From: UBA1146 sp050256555
GTDB lineage: Bacteria > Planctomycetota > UBA8108 > UBA1146
Assembly (NCBI GenBank): GCA_050256555.1
Contig: JBBWWC010000320.1
Span: 1 to 5,244 of the forward strand
Length of the DNA: 5,244 nt
Direction of reading: 5' to 3'
Below are positions 1 through 5,244 of this stretch, in pieces. Every line of letters begins with the position of its first letter. The stretch's first letter is position 1. Position numbers and translations under genes: made by a program. The notes under the pieces were generated by a model, which worked only from the letters and a program-made list of their open reading frames with translations, did no database searches and was not told the origin of the DNA.

Positions 1-8
1 TGCCAGAT

Positions 9-113
9 TTACCACTGCGAGATCGCTTCGAGGCTCGTCTTCGTGTCGTCGACGGACTTCTGGAAGCTCACCTGGGGCAGGCCCGAGCGCTGGCCGATGG
101 TGCCCGTGCTCGC
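9..113 (-). pseudogene. Possible 3' remnant of a GC3-rich gene
   Basis: Read on the minus strand, the 34 codons from 113 down to 12, before the TAA at 9-11, end in G or C in all but one case. That is far more biased than the other genes here, and local GC is about 62%. The peptide ends in ...SLEAISQW and I recognise no family. There is no convincing start: the same frame upstream runs into the NIPSNAP gene. Another minus frame at about 219-169 (TDLAQIFKGRVFSASCY) is also fairly GC3-rich, so a gene broken by a frameshift is possible. The plus strand is also open from 3 to a TGA at 183-185. That reading is rich in R, A, G, L, D, V and E codons, as expected for the in-register antisense of a GC3-rich gene, so I prefer the minus reading. 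Confidence is low. Confidence 0.3.
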
Positions 114-220
114 TTTTCGTTGATCGATCTGCTGGGTCTTGAAAGACAAGATCCTAAACGGGTCTACAGTAGCAGGACGCGCTGAAGACTCTGCCCTTGA
201 AGATTTGAGCCAGGTCCGTT

Positions 221-664
221 CTAGCGAATCGGTGAGTAATCGGTCGGGTGGAGAAATTGCGTTTCGATTCCGATGACAACAGGGCCGTCTTTCTTGGAAT
301 CTGCCCATGCTTTTTTCCAGGCCTCGTCACTCATAAAACCATCCCATGATTTCTTACGTGCTTCCATGTCCGGGTAAGCCAGTATGTAGACCAGAGTTTC
401 TGGTTTTTCAACGGGAGTCCAGTAGCCGATCAATGTCATGCCGTGTTTTACAAATAAGTAATTGGTGTGCTCACGAAAACGCTTGTGAAGGACATCGAGA
501 CGTCCATCGGCAGTGGTGTAGGTTCGCATTTCAAAGACCCGACCCTCAGTAGTCTCTGTTGAGGTGGAAATCGGGTTCTCGTGGGCCATCAGGCTGAATC
601 CGTAGCCGGTCATGGCGCAGACAAGAACCAGCAATAAAGTGTATTTGGAATATCGTTGGATCAT
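221..664 (-). CDS. Exported NIPSNAP family protein
   Basis: This encodes a small exported protein of 147 residues with a single NIPSNAP domain, an alpha/beta-barrel (ferredoxin-like, dimeric) fold. The start chosen is the ATG at 664, because AGGAG lies 7 nt upstream; an in-frame ATG at 679 lies ahead of that site and is unlikely. Residues 1 to about 27 look like a signal peptide: MIQRYSKY, then a hydrophobic run (TLLLVLVCAMTG), then a likely cleavage after SLMA. The domain runs from about residue 40 to the end, with typical features: the opening FEMRTYTT, the HT.YLFVKHGM segment, IGYWTPVEKPETLVYILAYP, and the SDEAWKKAW helix. NIPSNAP proteins are common in planctomycetes and other bacteria, but their biochemical role is mostly unknown, so no reaction is assigned. 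It is divergent from paralog A. The family call is firm; export is likely. Confidence 0.9.
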   Translation of the reverse strand: MIQRYSKYTLLLVLVCAMTGYGFSLMAHENPISTSTETTEGRVFEMRTYTTADGRLDVLHKRFREHTNYLFVKHGMTLIGYWTPVEKPETLVYILAYPDMEARKKSWDGFMSDEAWKKAWADSKKDGPVVIGIETQFLHPTDYSPIR

Positions 665-717
665 GGTAGTTCTCCTCATGAAAAGATGATCGGGCCACGA
701 TTGTGGGTGAAGGTGTG

Positions 718-747
718 ACTATAAGCCCGAACGGAACGCTTTTGCAA
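718..747 (-). promoter_or_regulatory. Candidate sigma-70-like promoter of the NIPSNAP gene
   Basis: On the minus strand TTGCAA (747-742) and TATAGT (723-718) are separated by 18 nt. They match the consensus at four and five of six positions. Initiation would fall near 711, giving a leader of about 45 nt with the AGGAG site. This is pattern matching only, and planctomycete promoters are not always of this type. Confidence 0.4.
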
Positions 748-842
748 TCGAGTCGTGGCAGCGGGAGCCGGCTCTCGGGAATTCAGATTGAGACTGCCGG
801 ATCCGGGGTCTTTACGATAATATGTGCAGAGGAGGTCTCATC

Positions 843-1883
843 ATGAGCAGAACAATTGCGGCGGTATTTAGAGGATCCCTGACACAGGTCAGTGGTATTC
901 CAGCGGTCCGTTATTTGGTCCCGGTTCTGTTTCTGATCCTGTTCATGGGTGGAGGAGAGACTCTCCAGGCCGTTGCCAATGCTGGCTCGATAGCGCCGAT
1001 TTTGTCGATTACTGAGATCGGAAGTGCCGACAAAGTTGTCGGCCCGGAGCAGATGTTCCGTGATGTGGTGAAGCATTTACAGGAACAGTCTCGAACCAAG
1101 GGTTATCAGTTTGCGTGTCTCGCCAAGGGTGGTCTTTCGAACAAGGGTGATCATGAAGTCTGGATGCATCAGGTTTATGAAGAACATCAGGCGCTTGTTC
1201 GGGGTGATTTGATGCAGGTTCCTGAGATGCAGGTGTACCGGAATCCGAAAAAAGGAGCGATCAGAGTTGGCGGAAAATGGCGTCCGCTTGGATCGATACC
1301 GGAGGGCAATCGTCTTCAGCGACTGATCCACTTCCCTGAAGAGCTACTGGCCAAAGCGATGAGCCGATCCAGAACTGCGAAGTGGATCGAGACCAAGATC
1401 GATATCAATGATCCCGATTTTGTCGATCCCATGGATGAGCCAGAGGAGATGGATAAAGAGGATGGATCTGATGGTTCCACCACGATTGTGCCGAAGAGTA
1501 AAGAACTCAAGGAGCCACAGGGAGATCGGATTCTTGTCGAACTCGATGAGGCAGTGGCAGTGACTTACTTCAACCAGGTACAGAACTCCGGCTGTCTCGG
1601 AGGCAGTGGCTGAACTATTAGCAAGTTCCTGTCCAGTGTGGACAGGACCCGGGCTCGCTGCAGTGTTGAAGTCGGATTCGACAAGAAGACAAAACTTCCC
1701 GATTCCGTGGTCATGACAGTTTTGATTGGCCGCCGCAATGAACATGGCCGCACAGCAAAAGGCGACGCAGCCTTCGGAGAAGGCGTCGAGCACATCGTTT
1801 TTACCTATGATTATAAAATCGACACCGACTCGAAGGTGAAAGTGTTTTCTCTACCCAGAGAAGCTCGCGGCTTATTGAAGTAA
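843..1883 (+). CDS. Paralog A: putative exported selenoprotein with in-frame TGA (Sec257)
   Basis: This encodes an unrecognised exported protein of 346 residues if the TGA at 1611-1613 is read as selenocysteine. The ATG at 843 is chosen because GGAGG lies 7 nt upstream (831-835); the in-frame ATG at 822 lies before that site. Residues 1 to about 47 form a long signal peptide, with hydrophobic core YLVPVLFLILFM and a likely cut after VANA. The N-terminal domain shares GY, GG, DH, LVRG.LM, PE.QVYR, KGA, G.WR.L and FPE.LL with paralogs B and C. An acidic linker (about 187-212) follows, then NSGC251LGGSG and Sec257. After the TGA the frame is open for 89 more residues to TAA. This tail aligns with B and C through SVEVGFD, LPDSVVMTVL, GDAAF.EGVEH and the IDT segment. 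The strand pattern faintly recalls LolA-like lipoprotein-carrier folds, but no function is assigned. If the TGA acts as a stop, the product is a 256-residue truncated protein. Confidence 0.75.
1611..1613 (+). other. In-frame TGA, probable selenocysteine codon of paralog A
   Basis: The TGA follows GGC and precedes ACT. It is codon 257 of paralog A and lies six residues after Cys251. The frame stays open and homologous to the paralogs on its far side, and the gene ends with TAA rather than TGA. Confidence 0.7.
1627..1647 (+). promoter_or_regulatory. Candidate bacterial SECIS hairpin of paralog A
   Basis: TCCTGTCC (1627-1634) pairs perfectly over 8 bp with GGACAGGA (1640-1647) around the loop AGTGT. 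The second loop base, G1636, has 22 nt between it and the TGA. Known bacterial SECIS elements are stem-loops just 3' of the UGA, inside the coding region. They carry G (often GU) at the start of the apical loop, which SelB binds while delivering Sec-tRNA. All these properties are met here. A lower AGC/GCT pairing (1620-1622 with 1653-1655) is possible. A rho-independent terminator is unlikely because no U-run follows. Confidence 0.7.
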
Positions 1884-1911
1884 GCCCGCCACTCTGATTT
1901 CCGGTCCAAAT

Positions 1912-1941
1912 TGCCAGGAGAAGCCTTCTCCTGGCATGTTT
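1912..1941 (+). terminator. Terminator after paralog A
   Basis: TGCCAGGAGAA (1912-1922) pairs over 11 bp with TTCTCCTGGCA (1926-1936) around the loop GCC. The following T-tract is short (TGTTT), so this may be a weak intrinsic terminator or a stabilising 3' hairpin. It separates paralog A from paralog B. Confidence 0.75.
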
Positions 1942-2032
1942 CGGAAATATTGGAAATCTTCTGACCGACTCCCCGAAAAAGCAGGATGTATGTAGTAAGG
2001 GCAAGATTTCCTTGGCCAGATTGGAGGATGTG

Positions 2033-2833
2033 ATGACAGCAAATAATTTCAATGTAACCACAATGGCGTTAGTTCTGACGATTTTCGGCGGCTCAGATCT
2101 TTTTGCTGATGAGCAAAATCCTCGCAAGGCTCTGGTCGAAGTTACCCGAAACCTTGGCCGGATGGCCAGTGAGAGTGGCTATCGGGCAGAGATCCGGGCT
2201 GTGGGTGGTTTGACAGAAGCTGCCGACCACCGGGTGGACACTCCTGCAGCCTACTTGCGAGTAGCGGTCGATGTCCGAGGACGGCTGATGCACATTCCAG
2301 TGCTGAGCTCCTACATCATAGGAGACAAGGGAGCCATCGACTTCGAAGGGCACTGGAGGGCGATTCAAAGCACTCGGCAAGGGCGCGCGATTCAAGGCAT
2401 GCTGAATGTTCCCACTGACCTGCTGTTGTGCGCATTGAAAAGAGGCTCCCAGGTCACCTGGAAGGTTCCGGGTCGTGTACTCAAGGTGGAACTGGCGCCT
2501 CAACGATCACGTCATCTGTTTATCGAGATGAATAACTCCGGTTGTATGAGATCTTCCGAGTGGTTCTACTCTCGGCGGGAAAGTCGAATCGATGCGACGA
2601 ATACACATGGTGTTCTGGAAATCGCGATAAACTCGGCGACTCGGTTACCGGAAAGCATCGATTACACGTTGATGGCAGGTTACCGCGATGACCAGGGACG
2701 GGTTGCGAAAAAGACGCTCGCCTTCCAGGAGGGGGTGCAACACGTAGCCTTTAACTGTTTCTACCGTCTCGATACCACCGCAGCGGTTAGTGAAATGAGA
2801 TTGTCGCGAAAGCTGACGAAGCTGCTGAAGTGA
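2033..2833 (+). CDS. Paralog B: exported protein, uninterrupted family member
   Basis: This encodes a 266-residue exported protein that I do not recognise; it is the intact relative of A and C. The ATG at 2033 is preferred over the upstream in-frame TTG at 2012, because GGAGG (2023-2027) lies 5 nt before it. The N-terminus (MTANNFNVTT, hydrophobic MALVLTIFGG, then SDLFA before DE) fits a short signal peptide, though a weak one. Shared blocks are SGYRAEIRAVGGL, DHRV, VRGRLMHIPV, DKGAIDFEGHWR and VPTDLLL. It lacks the long acidic linker of A and C. NNSGC171 is conserved, but the position aligned to Sec257 of A is Trp177 (TGG, 2561-2563), and no comparable strong hairpin follows at the spacing seen in A and C. 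The C-terminal half carries LPESIDYTLM, LAFQEGVQHVAFN and LDTTAAV, matching the post-TGA tails of A and C, and ends in TGA. It is more diverged than A and C are from each other. Confidence 0.88.
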   Translation: MTANNFNVTTMALVLTIFGGSDLFADEQNPRKALVEVTRNLGRMASESGYRAEIRAVGGLTEAADHRVDTPAAYLRVAVDVRGRLMHIPVLSSYIIGDKGAIDFEGHWRAIQSTRQGRAIQGMLNVPTDLLLCALKRGSQVTWKVPGRVLKVELAPQRSRHLFIEMNNSGCMRSSEWFYSRRESRIDATNTHGVLEIAINSATRLPESIDYTLMAGYRDDQGRVAKKTLAFQEGVQHVAFNCFYRLDTTAAVSEMRLSRKLTKLLK

Positions 2834-2858
2834 GCTGTTTACGCATAAATCCGACTTT

Positions 2859-2902
2859 AAAGCCCGTGGAAGCAAGTTTAGCTTTCCACGGGCTTTGCTT
2901 TT
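2859..2902 (+). terminator. Strong intrinsic terminator after paralog B
   Basis: AAAGCCCGTGGAA (2859-2871) pairs perfectly over 13 bp with TTCCACGGGCTTT (2884-2896), followed by GCTTTT. The A-rich foot may allow it to act on either strand. It lies 25 nt after the TGA stop and separates B from C. Confidence 0.88.
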
Positions 2903-3040
2903 GATTCGGTGCTTCCTCTGGTAGCATCAGTTGATAGAGAGGTTTGATCGATCTCGGGCTTGCGTTCCATTGCAGGCTTTGTCGATGCGATTTCTCCTAC
3001 GTTTTGTCATGGATTCTTGTTTTAGAGAGGGGATCTACCC

Positions 3041-3925
3041 ATGTTGAAGAGGTCATGCTTGACCTTGCTGGCGATTGGCCTGGTCAGCACAGTTGTGGTT
3101 TCCGGAAGTGAAATTGCCGACACGGCCCCTGATCCGGTCAAGGCGGTACGCTCGATTGCTAAAGACTTCATAAAGCTCGCCGCGAAGGTCGGATATTCGA
3201 CGCAGCTGACCATCGCTGGTGGAATGGCTAAATCCAACGACCATCAGATTGTCGATCAGGCAGTTTCCGAGGATTACTCTGGCTTGGTCCGGGGCCCTCT
3301 GATGCACATGCCGGAGGCGCAGATTTTCAGAACCACCGATAAAGGTGCTCTTTTTGATGGAGAGATCTGGAGAGTCTTGCAGTCGACCGCTGACGGGAAA
3401 AAGCTCGATCGACTCTTCACTTTCCCGGAGCGGTTGCTTGCTGAAGCTGCCCAGCGTCCACAAAAAGTCGAATGGTTAGATTCTGAAGATCAAAAGCCGA
3501 AGCCGGAAACTTCTGACGAGCCTCGTGGGAAGACCGGAGTGGCTGACCGCGAATCGGATCGTGATTACAACAAGTTGCGGGTGACCCTCTCCGACAAGAC
3601 CGCGCTTCAGTACTTCATCGAAGTACAGAACTCCGGCTGCCTTTCGGGTGGCTGATGCGTTTCTGAATATCTGTCCCGTGCGGACAGAACTCAAACTCGC
3701 AGCGTTCTTGATATTGATTTGGATCCTGCCACGAGAACTCCTCGTAAGCTCGAGTTGCTAGTTCTTACCGGGATGCGTAATGCCGATGGCAAAACTGCCA
3801 AGGGAGATGCTGCTTTCTCCGAAGGTGTGGAGCATGTCGTGTTTCGTTACGAATACGTGATTGATACTTCTGAAGCGGTGGATCAGTTCCGTCTTCCAAC
3901 GGCGGTTCGAAAGTTGATGAAGTAG
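3041..3925 (+). CDS. Paralog C: putative exported selenoprotein with in-frame TGA (Sec205)
   Basis: This encodes a 294-residue exported protein if the TGA at 3653-3655 is decoded. The ATG at 3041 has GAGGGG (3027-3032) 8 nt upstream. Residues 1 to about 23 form a signal peptide: MLKR, hydrophobic CLTLLAIGLVSTVVV, cleavage near SGS or EIA. The N-terminal domain aligns with A and B through VGY, AGGMA, NDHQI, LVRGPLMHMPEAQIFR, DKGA, WR.LQS and FPERLL. A charged, probably disordered linker (about 147-180) follows. Next comes EVQNSGC200LSGG, Sec205 and directly Cys206, giving C-x4-U-C. After the TGA the frame is open for 89 residues to TAG, with LDIDLDP, LELLVLTGM, GDAAFSEGVEHVVF and VIDTSEAV closely matching the tail of A. 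No known domain is recognised and no reaction is assigned. Without recoding the product is a 204-residue truncated protein. Confidence 0.75.
3653..3655 (+). other. In-frame TGA, probable selenocysteine codon of paralog C
   Basis: The TGA follows GGC and precedes TGC (Cys206). It is codon 205 of paralog C and sits at the place homologous to the TGA in paralog A, within one residue of alignment length. This gene ends in TAG rather than TGA. Confidence 0.7.
3670..3688 (+). promoter_or_regulatory. Candidate bacterial SECIS hairpin of paralog C
   Basis: TCTGTCC (3670-3676) pairs over 7 bp with GGACAGA (3682-3688) around the loop CGTGC. The loop G3678 has 22 nt between it and the TGA, identical to paralog A. 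Compared with A, the pair C1628-G1646 is replaced by U3670-A3688, a compensatory change. A lower helix of TGCGTTT (3656-3662) with AAACTCGCA (3693-3701), with a two-base bulge, is possible. No U-run follows, which argues against a transcription terminator. Confidence 0.7.
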
Positions 3926-3948
3926 GATCAAGCTGGGTTAGATGAAAC

Positions 3949-3989
3949 AAAGGACGCCGCTGGTCGAGAAGACTGGCGGCGTCCTTTTT
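3949..3989. terminator. Bidirectional intrinsic terminator between paralog C and valS
   Basis: AAAGGACGCCGC (3949-3960) pairs over 12 bp with GCGGCGTCCTTT (3976-3987). The inner pairing TGGTC/GACTG extends the stem to a GAGAA loop. A T-run follows on the plus strand, and the A-rich 5' side (AAACAAA) gives T-rich sequence on the minus strand. It therefore suits both convergent genes. Confidence 0.92.
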
Positions 3990-4005
3990 AATTGCTGGAT
4001 CTGTT

Positions 4006-5244
4006 TCAGGAGTTTTCTTCGAGAGCCTTGATGTTGACCTGAATCGTCTCGAGCTGCTGCTGGAGTTCGATAACCAGCGCTTTTTCGCGCTCTACCACTT
4101 CAGGTGCGGCTCGGCTGACGAAGTTTTCGTTGGCCAGTTTCTTTTGTGAGCCAGCCAGGCGCCCTTCTGTTTTCTGTGCTTGTTCCTGTAGCCGTACCTT
4201 TTCCTTTTCCAGATCGATGACTCCTGGTACGAAGATCTCTACATCGCCTGAAATCGAAACAGCGCTATCAATCGTACGTTCAACTTCTGGGCCAGCAGAG
4301 ATGGAAGATAGTGCACCGAGATGCAGAATCAGTCCTTCCAGTGATTGATAGATCTGTGCGTTTTCAGTGTTGGTTCGAATTCTGACTTCGAGTTCCTGGC
4401 GCGGCGGGACGTTATGTCTCGCCCTTAAATCTCGGACGGTTCTGATGAAATCCTGGCAACGAGAAAAGTTTGTTTCCAGGTTTTTATCGTGCCAGAGATC
4501 TCCCGGCCCTGGCCATCGAGCCAGGCACAGAAGTTCAGAATCTTCGAGTGGTTCCTGGATGCCTCTTTCAGGAGCAATCTGGCGGAGGCTGCCCCAGAGT
4601 TCTTCAGTAATGAAGGGGACAAAGGGATGTAACAGCCGCAGAATTTGATCGAGGCAGGTGGCCAGGACTTGCTGAGCCGTCGCTGCGTCTTCGCCGCCTT
4701 CTTTGAGACGGGGTTTGATGGCTTCGAGGTACCAATCACACAACTCACTCCAGAAAAACTCCCTGGCCAGTCCGATGGCTGCCGAAGGGTTGTAGCCATT
4801 CAACTGCTCCTCGACATCATTACAGGCACTGGTTAGCCGCGAGAGGATCCAGCGATCTTCAGTTCGAAGTCGATTCGAGCAATCGGGATCGAATTTGTAT
4901 CCTTCCAGGTTCATCAGAGCAAAGCGGGCAGCATTCCAGAGCTTGTTGCAGAAGTTTCGACCGACGTCGAATCGTTCACTGATTAACTTGGCGGCAGGGA
5001 CATCTTCCATGGTTCCCAGCACATCAAATTCTTTACCACTTTCGGGACACAGATAGGTGAAGATGTTCTGACCATGTTTGGCTGTTGCCAGGTCTATAGA
5101 ATTACCGGTGAATGGACTGATGGCCTGAACCGGAAGACGTATGTCTTGAGTTCCTGTTTGCATCTCGCACAGAACATAACGCATCGCATCGGTGCCGTAT
5201 CGCTCGATGATGTCTAGGGGGTCGATCCCGTTTCCCTTTGATTT
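4006..5244 (-). CDS. valS: Valyl-tRNA synthetase, C-terminal part (5' end beyond window)
   Basis: This encodes the last 412 residues of ValRS, a cytoplasmic class I aminoacyl-tRNA synthetase that charges tRNA-Val. The reading frame is open to the window edge. It begins inside the KMSKS signature region: KSKGNGIDPLDIIERYGTDA follows directly from the edge, so the catalytic domain lies outside. After MRYVLCEMQTGTQDIRLPV there is an extra segment of about 45 residues (PFTGNSIDL ... YLCPESGKEFDVLG) before the usual helix FDVGRNFCNKLWNAARFAL. The anticodon-binding domain follows, including LHPFVPFITEELWGSL. The C-terminal arm (last ~75 residues, from about DLEKEKVRLQEQ) is the coiled coil that contacts tRNA in ValRS. 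The stop is TGA at 4006-4008. It is convergent with paralog C and shares its terminator. Confidence 0.97.
   Translation of the reverse strand, partial: KSKGNGIDPLDIIERYGTDAMRYVLCEMQTGTQDIRLPVQAISPFTGNSIDLATAKHGQNIFTYLCPESGKEFDVLGTMEDVPAAKLISERFDVGRNFCNKLWNAARFALMNLEGYKFDPDCSNRLRTEDRWILSRLTSACNDVEEQLNGYNPSAAIGLAREFFWSELCDWYLEAIKPRLKEGGEDAATAQQVLATCLDQILRLLHPFVPFITEELWGSLRQIAPERGIQEPLEDSELLCLARWPGPGDLWHDKNLETNFSRCQDFIRTVRDLRARHNVPPRQELEVRIRTNTENAQIYQSLEGLILHLGALSSISAGPEVERTIDSAVSISGDVEIFVPGVIDLEKEKVRLQEQAQKTEGRLAGSQKKLANENFVSRAAPEVVEREKALVIELQQQLETIQVNIKALEENS

Noticed and set aside
3..185. Plus-strand partial coding region ending at TGA 183-185
   Set aside because: It is open but short, and its first 110 bases are the in-register antisense of a strongly GC3-biased minus frame. 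That explains its R/A/G/L/D/V/E-rich composition.
788..821. Sigma-70 promoter for paralog A (TTGAGA and GATAAT)
   Set aside because: The spacer would be 22 nt and the leader very short, so the match is not convincing.
1600..1660. Programmed frameshift at the end of the first part of paralog A
   Set aside because: The upstream and downstream parts are in the same frame in both A and C, so a frameshift is not needed. Only a stop codon has to be decoded.
1344..1793. Minus-strand open frame overlapping paralog A
   Set aside because: It is antisense to a conserved gene, has no signal of its own and resembles no family.
1638..1883. Separate small gene starting at GTG 1638
   Set aside because: The start lies in the hairpin loop with no Shine-Dalgarno sequence, and the frame is the same as that of paralog A. 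The peptide is the missing C-terminus of paralog A by comparison with paralog B.
2093..2503. Minus-strand open frame overlapping paralog B
   Set aside because: It lies wholly antisense to paralog B, whose plus-strand reading is supported by the paralogs.
1611..3655. TGA reassigned to tryptophan throughout the genome
   Set aside because: TGA terminates paralog B and valS at positions consistent with family ends, and Trp is encoded by TGG in these genes. General reassignment does not fit.
3719..3925. Separate small gene starting at TTG 3719
   Set aside because: There is no ribosome binding site, and it is in frame with paralog C across a single TGA. Its sequence matches the C-terminal tail of the family, so it is not an independent gene.
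843..3925. A and C as simple pseudogenes with inherited nonsense mutations
   Set aside because: This is not fully excluded. It is disfavoured because the post-TGA tails are open, well conserved between A and C, and accompanied by a hairpin at identical spacing with a compensatory change.

Overview
The window is bacterial, most likely from a planctomycete. The evidence is a valyl-tRNA synthetase with an extra segment just after the KMSKS region, a type I recall from planctomycete ValRS, and several small exported proteins of unfamiliar type. The lineage is an inference. TGA is used as an ordinary stop for valS (4006-4008) and for the middle paralog (2831-2833), so the genetic code looks standard.

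Layout: positions 1-220 hold no complete gene, only a possible decayed 3' fragment of a GC3-rich gene on the minus strand. A small exported NIPSNAP-domain protein follows on the minus strand (221-664) and is divergent from the next gene. Then come three tandem plus-strand paralogs of an exported family I cannot name: A (843-1883), B (2033-2833) and C (3041-3925). Each has its own Shine-Dalgarno sequence and is followed by its own strong hairpin terminator. The last terminator, between C and valS, can serve both strands. The 3' two thirds of the right-hand end is the C-terminal part of valS on the minus strand, running off the window.

The main result is that paralogs A and C each contain one in-frame TGA at the homologous place, just after a shared NSGCL..G motif. 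The same reading frame continues after it with clear homology to uninterrupted paralog B. In both genes a strong hairpin starts 16-17 nt after the TGA, has a 5-nt apical loop with G-U-G at its centre, and places the loop G exactly 22 nt after the TGA. This fits the known bacterial SECIS arrangement for selenocysteine insertion. One stem base pair changes from C-G to U-A between the two genes, both changes at codon third positions. Paralog B has TGG at the aligned position and no comparable hairpin. I therefore read A and C as probable exported selenoproteins (Sec257 and Sec205) of a family I do not recognise among described selenoproteins. A pair of decaying pseudogenes is the main alternative.

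The three paralogs are probably expressed separately and act outside the cytoplasm. Their substrate and reaction cannot be deduced. NIPSNAP and valS are neighbours without an evident functional link.
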